Shown: positions 1 to 6,634, counted from the first letter of the stretch. The stretch: DNA of 7,098 nt from JANOQP01 sp044227705 (GCA_044227705.1 JBGAWE010000230.1:1-7098), one strand, 5' to 3'. The notes: a model not told the origin generated them from the letters alone. A program made the numbers and translations.

Positions 1-1489
1 GCATCACGCCGCCCTCCTTTTTGGCAAGGGCGGAGGTCAGTTCATCGACGGTGCGGACGGGCTTCCCGTCGACCTTCGTGATGACGAAACCCTCGGCCAT
101 GTCGGTCTGGTTAGACAGCTTGCCATTGCCGAGGCGCGAGACCTGCACGCCGCCCGCGAGGCCCATCTTCCGGGCTTCTTTTTCCGAAAGCTCCCTGAAC
201 TCGGCGCCGAGCAAGGCGGCCACGCCCGAAGCCTCCGTCTTTTTCACCTCGCCGGTGTTGCCCTGCTTGTTTTTCAGGACGACCTTGAAGTCCTTCTCCG
301 AGCCGCCGCGCACGACGGTCACGTCGAGCCGGTCGCCGGGCCGGTGGCGGCCGACTGCCTCGAGCAGGTCGGAAGAAGCGGCCACCGGCTGCCCGTCGAT
401 TTTCACGATGACGTCGCCCCGGCGGACGCCCGCTTCGCCCGCCGCCGAGTTGTCGGCGAGGCTGTCGACGTAGACTCCCTGGGCAAGGTTGCCGAGGTCG
501 TGTTTTTGGGCGAACTCGCCATCGACCTCGCGGATGGTCACGCCGAGGTAGCCGCGCTGGGCGATGCCGTATTTTTTGAGGTCGTCGACGACTTTGGCCA
601 CGATGTTCGACGGGATGGCGAAGCCGTAGCCTGCGTAGGCGCCGGTCGGGCTGGCGATGGCCGAGTTGATGCCGATGAGGTCGCCGTTGAGGTTGACGAG
701 CGCGCCGCCCGAGTTGCCGGGGTTGATGGCCGCGTCGGTCTGGATGAACGACTCGATGGGGGCCTGGTCCTGCAGGATGTGAATGTCGCGCCCCTTCGCC
801 GAGACGATGCCGGCCGTGACGGTCGATGTGAGGTTGAAGGGGTTGCCGACGGCCAGCACCCACTCGCCGACCTGCGTGGCGTCGCTGTTGGAGAAGTTGA
901 CGAAGGGCAACCCGTCGGTCTCGATTTTGATGAGGCCGAGGTCGGTCGAGGGGTCGGTGCCGACGACTTTCGCCTTGAAGCTGCGTTTGTCGTTGAGGGT
1001 GACGGTCAGCTCGTCGGCCCCGGCGACGACGTGGTTGTTGGTCACGATGTAGCCATCGGGGCTGATGATGACGCCCGAGCCGGTGCCCATCTGGACGTTC
1101 TCGTCGCCGCCACTGTCGCCGTGCCGCTGCTGGGGCTGCGGTTGCTGGAAGCCGCGCGGCATTTCAAAAAACTGCCGGAACGGGCCGGGCAGGTCATGCA
1201 TGTCGAAGCCGCCGAGGCCGCCCGAGCCGCCGCGCTCGCGCATCCGCTCGGCCGTTTGGATGTTGACGACGACGGGGAGCGTCTTGCCCGCCGCGGCCGT
1301 GAAGTCGAGGCTTGCAGAGGTCGCGGCGGCCGCGCCGTTCAGCCCGGCGAAGTGCACCTGCCCGTTGAACGCTGGCGCCGAGCCGAGGCTGCCGCTGTTT
1401 TGAAAAAAACCGAAAGCCCGCGCCCCGCCGAGAACGGTCAGGCCGCCGAGCAAGGCCGCGCCGAGCGCGACCGCGATGAGCTTTTTCAT
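1..1489 (-). CDS. degP: Do-family (DegP/HtrA) periplasmic serine endoprotease, C-terminal end cut by window edge
   Basis: Reading leftward from the ATG at 1489, the frame is open for 496 codons to the window edge with no stop. The protein starts with a basic pair and a hydrophobic Ala/Leu/Gly segment (about residues 4-27), a signal peptide or N-terminal anchor, so it should act in the periplasm. A Gly/Gln-rich loop (about 85-133, including an FRQFF motif) matches the LA loop of DegP. The trypsin-like domain follows, with the full catalytic triad: His153 in TNNHVV, Asp183 in STDLGL, and Ser260 in NPGNSGGAL. PDZ1 begins near residue 312 with the binding-loop motif RGYLGV and runs to about 406. 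PDZ2 runs from about 425 and is nearly complete. From the usual family length (about 500 residues) I infer that only a short tail is missing. Members of this family degrade or chaperone misfolded envelope proteins. The gene follows a strong terminator and probably has its own promoter. The start is supported by the signal peptide and by an ATGAAA start like its neighbours'. Confidence 0.95.
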   Translation of the reverse strand, partial: MKKLIAVALGAALLGGLTVLGGARAFGFFQNSGSLGSAPAFNGQVHFAGLNGAAAATSASLDFTAAAGKTLPVVVNIQTAERMRERGGSGGLGGFDMHDLPGPFRQFFEMPRGFQQPQPQQRHGDSGGDENVQMGTGSGVIISPDGYIVTNNHVVAGADELTVTLNDKRSFKAKVVGTDPSTDLGLIKIETDGLPFVNFSNSDATQVGEWVLAVGNPFNLTSTVTAGIVSAKGRDIHILQDQAPIESFIQTDAAINPGNSGGALVNLNGDLIGINSAIASPTGAYAGYGFAIPSNIVAKVVDDLKKYGIAQRGYLGVTIREVDGEFAQKHDLGNLAQGVYVDSLADNSAAGEAGVRRGDVIVKIDGQPVAASSDLLEAVGRHRPGDRLDVTVVRGGSEKDFKVVLKNKQGNTGEVKKTEASGVAALLGAEFRELSEKEARKMGLAGGVQVSRLGNGKLSNQTDMAEGFVITKVDGKPVRTVDELTSALAKKEGGVM

Positions 1490-1686
1490 GATGCAGAAAG
1501 ATTTTGGTTTAGAAAATTGGCCACCCCTGTTCGGGATGATGGGCAAAAATTTGGCGGCGGCGAGGGCCGACTGAGCGGGTCGGGGCCGAGGCGGCCGAGA
1601 CGAGGGGCGAGGCGGGCGGTTGGCGGGGGGAAGCCTCTGCAGGTCGATACCCGCAATTGCTTTTGCCCTTTGCAGCGGGCCTATAA
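1490..1686 (-). other. Leader and presumed promoter region of the degP-type gene
   Basis: This roughly 200-base non-coding stretch lies between the upstream terminator and the protease start. On the transcribed strand, 1560-1632 is strongly C-rich and G-poor, unlike the coding regions. Positions 1544-1551 read AATTTTTG on the minus strand, one base from the Bacteroidota -7 consensus TAnnTTTG and about 55 bases upstream of the ATG, but I found no matching -33 element. A promoter must lie here if the terminator works, but its position is uncertain. No Shine-Dalgarno sequence precedes the ATG. Confidence 0.35.
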
Positions 1687-1690
1687 AGCG

Positions 1691-1725
1691 AAAAGCCCCT
1701 GACCGTTCGCCGGTCAGGGGCTTTT
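1691..1725 (-). terminator. Intrinsic terminator after the coiled-coil gene
   Basis: A perfect 15-base inverted repeat (1691-1705 against 1711-1725) encloses a 5-base loop. The inner stem is GC-rich (core GCCCCTGACCG on the minus strand) and the flanks are A/T, so the transcript ends in a short U run. It begins about 20 bases after the stop codon of the 558-residue gene and isolates the downstream protease gene. The A and T flanks are symmetrical, so it could work in both directions, but no plus-strand gene feeds into it. Confidence 0.9.
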
Positions 1726-1737
1726 GAATATTCAAAA
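1722..1737. repeat. 16-base perfect palindrome TTTTGAATATTCAAAA
   Basis: The sequence TTTTGAATATTCAAAA is its own reverse complement, centred between 1729 and 1730. It overlaps the outer T run of the terminator at 1691-1725 and lies between that hairpin and the stop codon at 1746. It could form an AT-rich second stem ahead of the terminator in the transcript, or be a protein-binding site. AT-rich palindromes can arise by chance, and I have no evidence of function. Confidence 0.5.
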
Positions 1738-1745
1738 AGGAGAAA

Positions 1746-3422
1746 TCAGGCATCCTTGTCGTCGTCCTCGGCGGGTTTTGCTGCCGATTTTTTCGACTTC
1801 TTCGCCGGTTTTTCGTCGGCATCGTCGTCGTCGATTTTGTCGATGGCATCCTCTACGGCGTCGGCAATCTGCTTGAGCTTTTTGCCGAGGGCCTTTGCCA
1901 TCGGGCCTGCTTTTTCGGTGATGTTCTCGACGGCGTGCTCGACCTGCTCAACGACCTTTTCCACGACCGGCTCGGCCTTTGCGGAAAGCTGGTCGCCCAT
2001 GGTTTTGGCCTTTTCAGTCGCCTTTTCGATGGCATCGGTGGCGGCTTCAGTCGCGGCATCAACCATCGGCTTGGCCTTGACTTTCACATTGTCGATGGCC
2101 TCAGAGGCGTGCCCGGCGGCGACCGAGCCGACGGCCGAGACCGAGTCGCTCAAGTCTTCCATAACCTCGCCGAGAACGGATTGAAGGGCCCCAAAAACGG
2201 ACTTCCCCTTTTCCGCCGCGTCGGCCGCGAAGTCGACGGCCGTATCGACCGCCTTTTCTATGCTGCCCTTTTCGGCCGGGCCGTGCGACTTGGCCTCCGC
2301 GTCGATGCGGGCCTTCGCGGCCTCCTTCGCCTCTTCGAACTTGGCGCGGTCCTGCTCTTTTTCCTTGCGCTTCTCGTCGCGGCTCTTGGCCTGCGCGATG
2401 GCGGCCAGCACCTCGGCCTCGGTCTTTTTCATGTCGGCCAGCTTCTCGCGCTTCGACTCGAGCCGCTCGCGGACCATCTTGATTTTCGCGGTGCGGATTT
2501 GCGCCTCGAGTTGGCCCTCGCTCGCCGCGATGCGCCGTTCCTCGTACTTCAAGTCCTCCGCATCGCGGTCGACGGAGTGCTGCATTTTTTTGATGGCATC
2601 AATCAAGCCGGCCAGCCGCCGCTCGTGGCGCTCGGCAAGTGAGCCGTCGTTGGCGCCGGGGCCGAAGCGGCGCTCTTTGGCCGCTTTGAACGCCTTGTCG
2701 AGCCGCGCCCAGACGGCGTCGCTGTCCTCACGGGTCATCTTTGCCTGGCGAAACTTGCTTTGCAAAGCACGCAAGTCGTCGAACACGTTGGCAAAGCGCC
2801 CGCCGCCCGACTTGAGCTTCGCCTCGATGCCGTCGAGTGCGCCGTTCAGTTCGGCGACGACTTGGCTGCTCGTTCCCTTGAAGGCGCTGTCGGCCTCCGA
2901 ACGCAGGGTTTTCAGTTGCTCGAACACCTCGTTGATGCCGTCGCGCAGCGTGTCGCTGTGCTCACGGAAGAGGTTGCGGTCCTTCACCTGGTTGCTCACC
3001 TTGTCCCAGAACTGCTTGACGCTGTCCCACATCTTTTTGTCGTAGCCCTGCATCGCGTTGACCTTCTCGCGCAAGTCGGCCAGCTCCGATTGGTAGACCT
3101 GGCTCATCTTGTGGCTCAAGACCACGAAGTGCCACTCCGACTGCGCCCGGTTGATGACGTCCGACCGGTCGACCTTGAGGTTGTCGGGCAGCAGCGACTC
3201 GGTGACGGCGAGGTCGCGCTCGACGGTCGTCGTCCCTTCGGGGAATTCGACATCTCCGCCGCTGCGCCACGTGTCCATCATTTTCTTGGTGAAATCGTCG
3301 CTCGCCACGGCCTCGGGGAAGGTGTGGAGGTTCACTTTGTTGGCCTCTGGCTTGAGTTCCAGCGCGATGAGGACACGCTCGCCCCCGTCGTTTTTGCCCC
3401 AGATGACAATCCTGTTTTTCAT
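1746..3422 (-). CDS. Uncharacterised coiled-coil protein with DUF349-like segments and an Ala-rich, charged C-terminal tail
   Basis: This is a complete 558-residue frame with no signal peptide or membrane segment, so it is probably cytoplasmic. Residues 1-115 form a mixed, likely globular N-terminal domain (starting MKNRIVIWGK) that I do not recognise. Residues about 127-175 and 213-254 have the spaced Trp/Phe and basic pattern of DUF349 helices (for example MWDSVKQFWDKV, and VWARLDKAFKAAKERR); this is a pattern-level resemblance, not a proven match. Residues 262-375 are a strongly charged Lys/Glu/Arg coiled coil. Residues about 385-530 are Ala/Val/Glu/Lys-rich amphipathic helix with loosely repeated units of the EKA, AKPMVDAA and AKAEPVVEK type, resembling LEA or apolipoprotein-like segments. 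The end (531-558) is a run of Asp, then a KKSKKSAAKP stretch, then Asp again. DUF349 proteins are poorly understood; some are linked to RNA or ribosome biology, so no function is assigned. The gene lies 111 bases after asd with no terminator between them, and is closed by a strong terminator. The reading frame is certain; function is unknown. Confidence 0.9.
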   Translation of the reverse strand: MKNRIVIWGKNDGGERVLIALELKPEANKVNLHTFPEAVASDDFTKKMMDTWRSGGDVEFPEGTTTVERDLAVTESLLPDNLKVDRSDVINRAQSEWHFVVLSHKMSQVYQSELADLREKVNAMQGYDKKMWDSVKQFWDKVSNQVKDRNLFREHSDTLRDGINEVFEQLKTLRSEADSAFKGTSSQVVAELNGALDGIEAKLKSGGGRFANVFDDLRALQSKFRQAKMTREDSDAVWARLDKAFKAAKERRFGPGANDGSLAERHERRLAGLIDAIKKMQHSVDRDAEDLKYEERRIAASEGQLEAQIRTAKIKMVRERLESKREKLADMKKTEAEVLAAIAQAKSRDEKRKEKEQDRAKFEEAKEAAKARIDAEAKSHGPAEKGSIEKAVDTAVDFAADAAEKGKSVFGALQSVLGEVMEDLSDSVSAVGSVAAGHASEAIDNVKVKAKPMVDAATEAATDAIEKATEKAKTMGDQLSAKAEPVVEKVVEQVEHAVENITEKAGPMAKALGKKLKQIADAVEDAIDKIDDDDADEKPAKKSKKSAAKPAEDDDKDA

Positions 3423-3449
3423 GTAAGCTGTGTAGAAGTTGAATGTTTT

Positions 3450-3465
3450 GCCCCGGAGCCGGGGC
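3450..3465 (-). repeat. GC-only hairpin in the asd to coiled-coil gene gap
   Basis: On the minus strand, GCCCCG, then GCTC, then CGGGGC form a stable 6-bp stem with a 4-base loop, about 28 bases upstream of the downstream gene's ATG. It is followed by AAAAC rather than a U run, so it does not look like an intrinsic terminator. It would sit in the leader of the coiled-coil gene or in an intercistronic region, where it could affect transcript processing or stability. Function is inferred only. Confidence 0.5.
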
Positions 3466-3486
3466 CGCCTGTGTGTGAAATCGGGG

Positions 3487-3504
3487 ATAAAAGTCTTCTT
3501 TTAT
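3487..3504. repeat. AT-rich inverted repeat in the asd to coiled-coil gene gap
   Basis: ATAAAAG and CTTTTAT are perfect 7-base inverted arms around a 4-base spacer (TCTT on the plus strand). It begins about 30 bases after the asd stop codon. As RNA the stem is weak and is followed on the minus strand by CCCCG, so it is a poor terminator. As DNA it could be a dyad binding site. The only other structure in this gap is the GC hairpin at 3450-3465. Confidence 0.45.
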
Positions 3505-3533
3505 TTGAAATGAGGGGTTTTTGACGAGAAAAA

Positions 3534-4541
3534 CTACCCTTTGATTCGCTTTGAAATGAGGCCGTGGCTGACGAGGTGCTCCGCGATTTGAACGGCGTTC
3601 GTCGCCGCGCCCTTCCGCAGGTTGTCGCTGACGACCCACATGTTGAGCGTGCGCGGCTGGCTCTCGTCGCGGCGGATGCGGCCGACAAAGACCTCGTCGC
3701 GGTCGTGCGCCGTCAAGGGCATCGGGTATTCGGCCTTCGACGGCTCGTCGACGACGACCACGCCCGGGGCCTTTTCGAGCAATTCCCGTACCTCTTTCAG
3801 GTCGAATTCATGGGCAAACTCCACATTGACCGACTCCGAATGCCCACCGATGACCGGCACGCGCACGGTCGTCGCTGTCAGCCGGAGGCTTTCGTCACCC
3901 ATGATTTTGCGGGTCTCGTTGACCATTTTCATCTCCTCTTTCGTGTAGCCGTTGTCGAGGAACTGATCGATGTGCGGCAACAAATTGAGGTCGATTTGAT
4001 GTGGATAGGCGCGGTCGGCGGGCTTGCCCTTTCGCTCGCCCATGAGCTGCGCAACAGCCTTCACGCCCGTGCCTGTGACGGATTGATAGGTGGAAACCAC
4101 CACCCGCTCGATTTTGTACTTGTCGTGGAGCGGCTTCAGCGCGACGACCATCTGAATCGTAGAACAGTTCGGGTTGGCGATGATTTTATCGTGCTTCGTC
4201 AAAACATGGGCGTTCACCTCGGGGACGACGAGCTTTTTCGTCGGGTCCATCCGCCAGGCGGAAGAGTTGTCGACGACCACCGTACCGACCTCGGCGAACC
4301 TCGGCGCGAAGGCCAGCGACGTCGAGCCGCCCGCCGAGAAGATGGCTATGTCGGGCCGCTTGGCGATGGCATCCTCCATCGAGATGACGCGAACGTTCTT
4401 GCCGCCAAACTTCACCTTCTTCCCCACCGACCTTTCCGAGGCGACGGGCAGCAGGCGCGTCACCGGGAAGTTCCGCTCGGCGAGCACCTGCAACATCTTC
4501 GTGCCGACCAGACCGGTCGCGCCGACCACTGCGACTTTCAT
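3534..4541 (-). CDS. asd: Aspartate-semialdehyde dehydrogenase
   Basis: This 335-residue cytoplasmic enzyme (EC 1.2.1.11) reduces 4-phospho-L-aspartate to L-aspartate 4-semialdehyde with NADPH, the branch-point step toward lysine/diaminopimelate, threonine and methionine. The N-terminus is the Rossmann nucleotide-binding loop GATGLVG (residues 7-13). The substrate/phosphate region has NSSAWR (92-97). The catalytic cysteine is Cys126 in NPNCST, followed by the QSVTGTG segment (153-159). The C-terminal catalytic region has ETRKI (209-213), Arg227 in VRVPV and the catalytic base His234 in GGHSES. All key residues are present and the length is normal. The frame is open further upstream to 4700, but that extension runs through the preceding terminator and the putative promoter and would put 53 extra residues before the Rossmann fold. 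The ATG at 4541, giving MKVAVVGATG, is therefore the start. A good terminator separates it from the upstream TPR gene; none is visible before the downstream coiled-coil gene. Confidence 0.98.
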   Translation of the reverse strand: MKVAVVGATGLVGTKMLQVLAERNFPVTRLLPVASERSVGKKVKFGGKNVRVISMEDAIAKRPDIAIFSAGGSTSLAFAPRFAEVGTVVVDNSSAWRMDPTKKLVVPEVNAHVLTKHDKIIANPNCSTIQMVVALKPLHDKYKIERVVVSTYQSVTGTGVKAVAQLMGERKGKPADRAYPHQIDLNLLPHIDQFLDNGYTKEEMKMVNETRKIMGDESLRLTATTVRVPVIGGHSESVNVEFAHEFDLKEVRELLEKAPGVVVVDEPSKAEYPMPLTAHDRDEVFVGRIRRDESQPRTLNMWVVSDNLRKGAATNAVQIAEHLVSHGLISKRIKG

Positions 4542-4580
4542 TTTTGAGAATGGGTTTTTCCTAAAAATCAATTCGGGCGG

Positions 4581-4588
4581 CAAAAGTA
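4581..4588 (-). promoter_or_regulatory. Putative -7 promoter element of asd (TACTTTTG)
   Basis: The minus strand reads TACTTTTG, an exact match to the Bacteroidota -7 consensus TAnnTTTG. It lies about 40 bases upstream of the asd ATG and just downstream of the TPR-gene terminator, where a promoter is needed. No good -33 TTG/TTTG element is seen at the usual 17-23 base spacing, so the match rests on the -7 element alone. Confidence 0.5.
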
Positions 4589-4600
4589 GCCTGACAACCC

Positions 4601-4613
4601 ACCGGCCGCCGGT
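4601..4613. promoter_or_regulatory. Operator-like palindrome upstream of asd
   Basis: ACCGGC and GCCGGT form a perfect 6-base dyad around a single central base, 12 bases upstream of the putative -7 element. That places it over the -12 to -33 promoter interval, a typical position for a repressor or activator site. The sequence is all G/C except its ends, and short dyads like this occur by chance in GC-rich DNA, so this is only a candidate. Confidence 0.25.
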
Positions 4614-4651
4614 TTTCGGAAAAAATCTTTCCCTACCCATATTCTGAAAAG

Positions 4652-4690
4652 AAAAAGGCCCAAGCCGCTGATTTTCAACGACTTGGGCCT
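4652..4690 (-). terminator. Intrinsic terminator after the TPR gene
   Basis: Perfect 9-base arms (4656-4664 against 4682-4690, AGGCCCAAG on the minus strand) enclose a 17-base loop that can extend the stem with a few further pairs. The hairpin is followed on the minus strand by a U-rich run (CCTTTTTCTTTT). It starts about 20 bases after the TPR stop codon and separates that gene from asd. Confidence 0.9.
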
Positions 4691-4709
4691 CAATAGCCAC
4701 CTTCTATGG

Positions 4710-6437
4710 TCACTGCTTGCCCTTCGGCAGCACGGGCGGGGTGGGCGGCACGGGCGTGGCCGGTGTGCCACCGCTGGCGTTTATCTGCTCGAAGAAGGAC
4801 TTCACGTTGGCGTTGTTCGGGTCGAGGGCCAGCACCTTGTTGGCCCACTCGGTGGCCGTCGCGATGTCCTCGTGAACGGAGAAGTAGAAGACCTTTTCGT
4901 TGTAGATTTCGATAAGATCCTTCTTGTACTTGTCCGCGTCCTTCGGCTCCTTCGCGATGGCGGCGTTAACGACTTCGAGCCACTTGTCGTAGTACGGCTG
5001 GCTCTTCATGCCATACTCCGGCGCTTTTGTCGCGTCGGCGATGACGTCCGGCTCGAAGGCCTTCTTCTGGAGCCTTGCCCGCTGCCGGTAGCCGGTCGCG
5101 GCGCTGGGGCTCATCTTCACGACCGTCCCCCAAAGGGAGTCGGCCTGCTCAAAGTTCTTGACCTTCTCGGTGGCGAGGGCGAGCCAGTAGAAGTCCTCGG
5201 ACGAAACCGGGGGCATATCGCCCTCATCGCCCCGCGAGGCGGTCGCGTTGATGGTGAAATAGCGCACCGCCTCCTCGTTGCGGCCCAGCTTGAGGGCGAG
5301 CTTGCCCGCCGACTTGTTGAGCGCGAACTGCTTCTCCGGCTCCATCTTGACGGCCTTCACATAGTTCTCGAACGCCAGCGAGTCCTGCCCCTTCTTTTCG
5401 AGGAGCTTGCCGTAGAACTCGTAGTCGTCGGCAATGATGTCGGCCGGTTTCACTTTCGCGAAGTAGTCGTTCATGATGCCCATGCCCTTGTCGTAGTCGC
5501 CCGTCTCGTAGGCGGCGTAGCCGAGGAGGCGGCGCAGGTAGTTGCGCGAGCCGTCCATCTTGACGATCTCGTCGACATAGGGCACGAGGTTCTTGTAGTC
5601 CTTGACGAGGAAGAGGATGTTGGCATACTGCATCCGGTCCTCGATGGTGATGTCTGGGCTGTTCTTGGTGATGAACTGGTCGTACATCTGCTTGGCCAGC
5701 GACATCTTGTTGAACGTGTAATAATGGTCACCGAGGTCGCGCGCGGCGGTCATGAAGTTCGGATCGATGGTCAGTGCCTTCTTCAGCGACTCTTCGTACT
5801 TGAGCCAGTTGCGCGACTGCTTGTAGACCTGCCCGATGCGGAAGACCGGCACGGGGTTCGACTTGTCGAGGTCGGCGGCGAACTCGTAGAAAGTCACAGC
5901 CTTGCCGCCCTCGAGCAGTTCCTTGTTCACCCAGCCGAGGCTCATCAGCGTTGCGAAGTCCTTCGTGTTCGACTGGTTGGCTGCGTCGAGCAGCTCGGCG
6001 GCGCGTTTCAGGTTCTTCGTCTTGCCGAAGAAATAGGACTCGCCCGCCTGCCGCAGCAGGTTGGTGTTCTTGCCCTTCGCGGCCTTGACGGCCGAGTTGA
6101 TTTGCTTGACCGACTCGTCCGTCTTGCCGGAAAGGAGCGCGATACGGGCGTTGGCGACCATCGCCAGCTTGTCCTCCGGGTTGATGGTGGCCGCCTTTTG
6201 GAAGGTGGCGAGGGCCTGGTCCTGCTTCCCCTGCGCGAGGTAGAGGTTGCCGAGCTGGAGCGCGGCGTTGATATCGGTCGGAGCGGCCTTCGCCACCTGT
6301 TCGTAGATGCCAACGGCCTTGTCAATCTGGCCAAGCTGGAAGGCCGCGTCGCCGTCGGAAGCCTTTTGGGCCGAGAGGCTGTGGCCGACAAAGACCGCCG
6401 CAATCAGTAGCGGCGCCGTTTTTAAGGAGATTTTCAT
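4710..6437 (-). CDS. Secreted tetratricopeptide-repeat (TPR) protein
   Basis: This complete 575-residue protein has an N-terminal signal peptide: lysines at 3 and 6, a hydrophobic core (about 8-18), and a likely cleavage after LSA near residue 23, so it is exported. The rest is built of TPR helix pairs. Clear units include about 27-54, 58-88 (LGNLYLAQGKQDQALATFQKA), 197-226, 303-328, 337-367, 370-398, 413-443 and 518-541. Most have the small-residue pattern and an Asp-Pro, Glu-Pro or Asn-Pro turn between units. The protein ends in a Thr/Pro-rich tail (about 557-575). TPR arrays are protein-protein scaffolds, and in Bacteroidota exported ones are often tied to envelope assembly or uptake, but no specific partner is shown here. 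No lipobox Cys or enzymatic domain is visible. The gene stands alone between two intrinsic terminators. The ATG at 6437 is chosen because it directly precedes the signal peptide. Confidence 0.93.
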   Translation of the reverse strand: MKISLKTAPLLIAAVFVGHSLSAQKASDGDAAFQLGQIDKAVGIYEQVAKAAPTDINAALQLGNLYLAQGKQDQALATFQKAATINPEDKLAMVANARIALLSGKTDESVKQINSAVKAAKGKNTNLLRQAGESYFFGKTKNLKRAAELLDAANQSNTKDFATLMSLGWVNKELLEGGKAVTFYEFAADLDKSNPVPVFRIGQVYKQSRNWLKYEESLKKALTIDPNFMTAARDLGDHYYTFNKMSLAKQMYDQFITKNSPDITIEDRMQYANILFLVKDYKNLVPYVDEIVKMDGSRNYLRRLLGYAAYETGDYDKGMGIMNDYFAKVKPADIIADDYEFYGKLLEKKGQDSLAFENYVKAVKMEPEKQFALNKSAGKLALKLGRNEEAVRYFTINATASRGDEGDMPPVSSEDFYWLALATEKVKNFEQADSLWGTVVKMSPSAATGYRQRARLQKKAFEPDVIADATKAPEYGMKSQPYYDKWLEVVNAAIAKEPKDADKYKKDLIEIYNEKVFYFSVHEDIATATEWANKVLALDPNNANVKSFFEQINASGGTPATPVPPTPPVLPKGKQ

Positions 6438-6633
6438 GTGTGCAAAAATTGTTGGAAGTGGTTGCTGAAAGAGAGTAAGCCGTTGTCGGTTTGGGGTTGC
6501 AAAGCAAGGAAATTTCCGCTGTAAACGCCTTTCAGACGAATTGAGGGCCGTCGGTTATCGGCCTTGCGGGACTGTTGGCCAAAATTTAACTGACGGCTGA
6601 CAGACCGCCTTTCGGCTGTTAATGGCAGAATGG
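6438..6633 (-). other. Leader and presumed promoter region of the TPR gene
   Basis: This roughly 200-base non-coding stretch follows the DUF4920 terminator and must hold the TPR-gene promoter. On the minus strand, 6500-6507 reads TTGCTTTG, one base from TAnnTTTG and about 60 bases upstream of the ATG, but no -33 partner is seen at the proper spacing. The far part (about 6590-6620) contains a direct repeat of CTGAC and a small GCC-GAAA-GGC hairpin. No Shine-Dalgarno sequence precedes the start codon. Confidence 0.3.
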
Positions 6634-6634
6634 A

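Noticed and set aside
111..863. 250-codon minus-strand frame within the protease gene
   Set aside because: It is an out-of-frame shadow rich in Arg/Pro. The protease frame covering the same bases is continuous and has trypsin and PDZ motifs.
1564..1630. G-quadruplex on the plus strand upstream of the protease gene
   Set aside because: Several runs of three or more G are present, but the loops between any four usable tracts include stretches of about 10-18 bases, so a stable quadruplex is doubtful.
344..1702. Long plus-strand open frame opposite the protease gene
   Set aside because: It is antisense to the DegP-type gene, is rich in Ala/Arg/Val/Asp, resembles no family, and runs through the terminator. 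High-GC coding DNA commonly leaves such antisense frames open.
3450..3465. GC hairpin as an asd terminator
   Set aside because: The stem is followed by AAAAC on the transcribed strand and not by a U run, so intrinsic termination is unlikely.
3564..4547. Plus-strand open frame opposite asd
   Set aside because: The minus strand encodes a complete asd with all catalytic residues. The plus frame is compositionally odd and unrecognisable.
4542..4700. Upstream extension of asd to an ATG at 4700
   Set aside because: The extension would encode through the terminator hairpin and the putative promoter and would displace the Rossmann motif from the N-terminus.
4683..6410. 575-codon plus-strand open frame opposite the TPR gene
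   Set aside because: It mirrors the TPR gene almost exactly, has a Val/Leu/Arg/Gly-biased composition with no domain, and the minus-strand frame has a signal peptide and clear TPR motifs.
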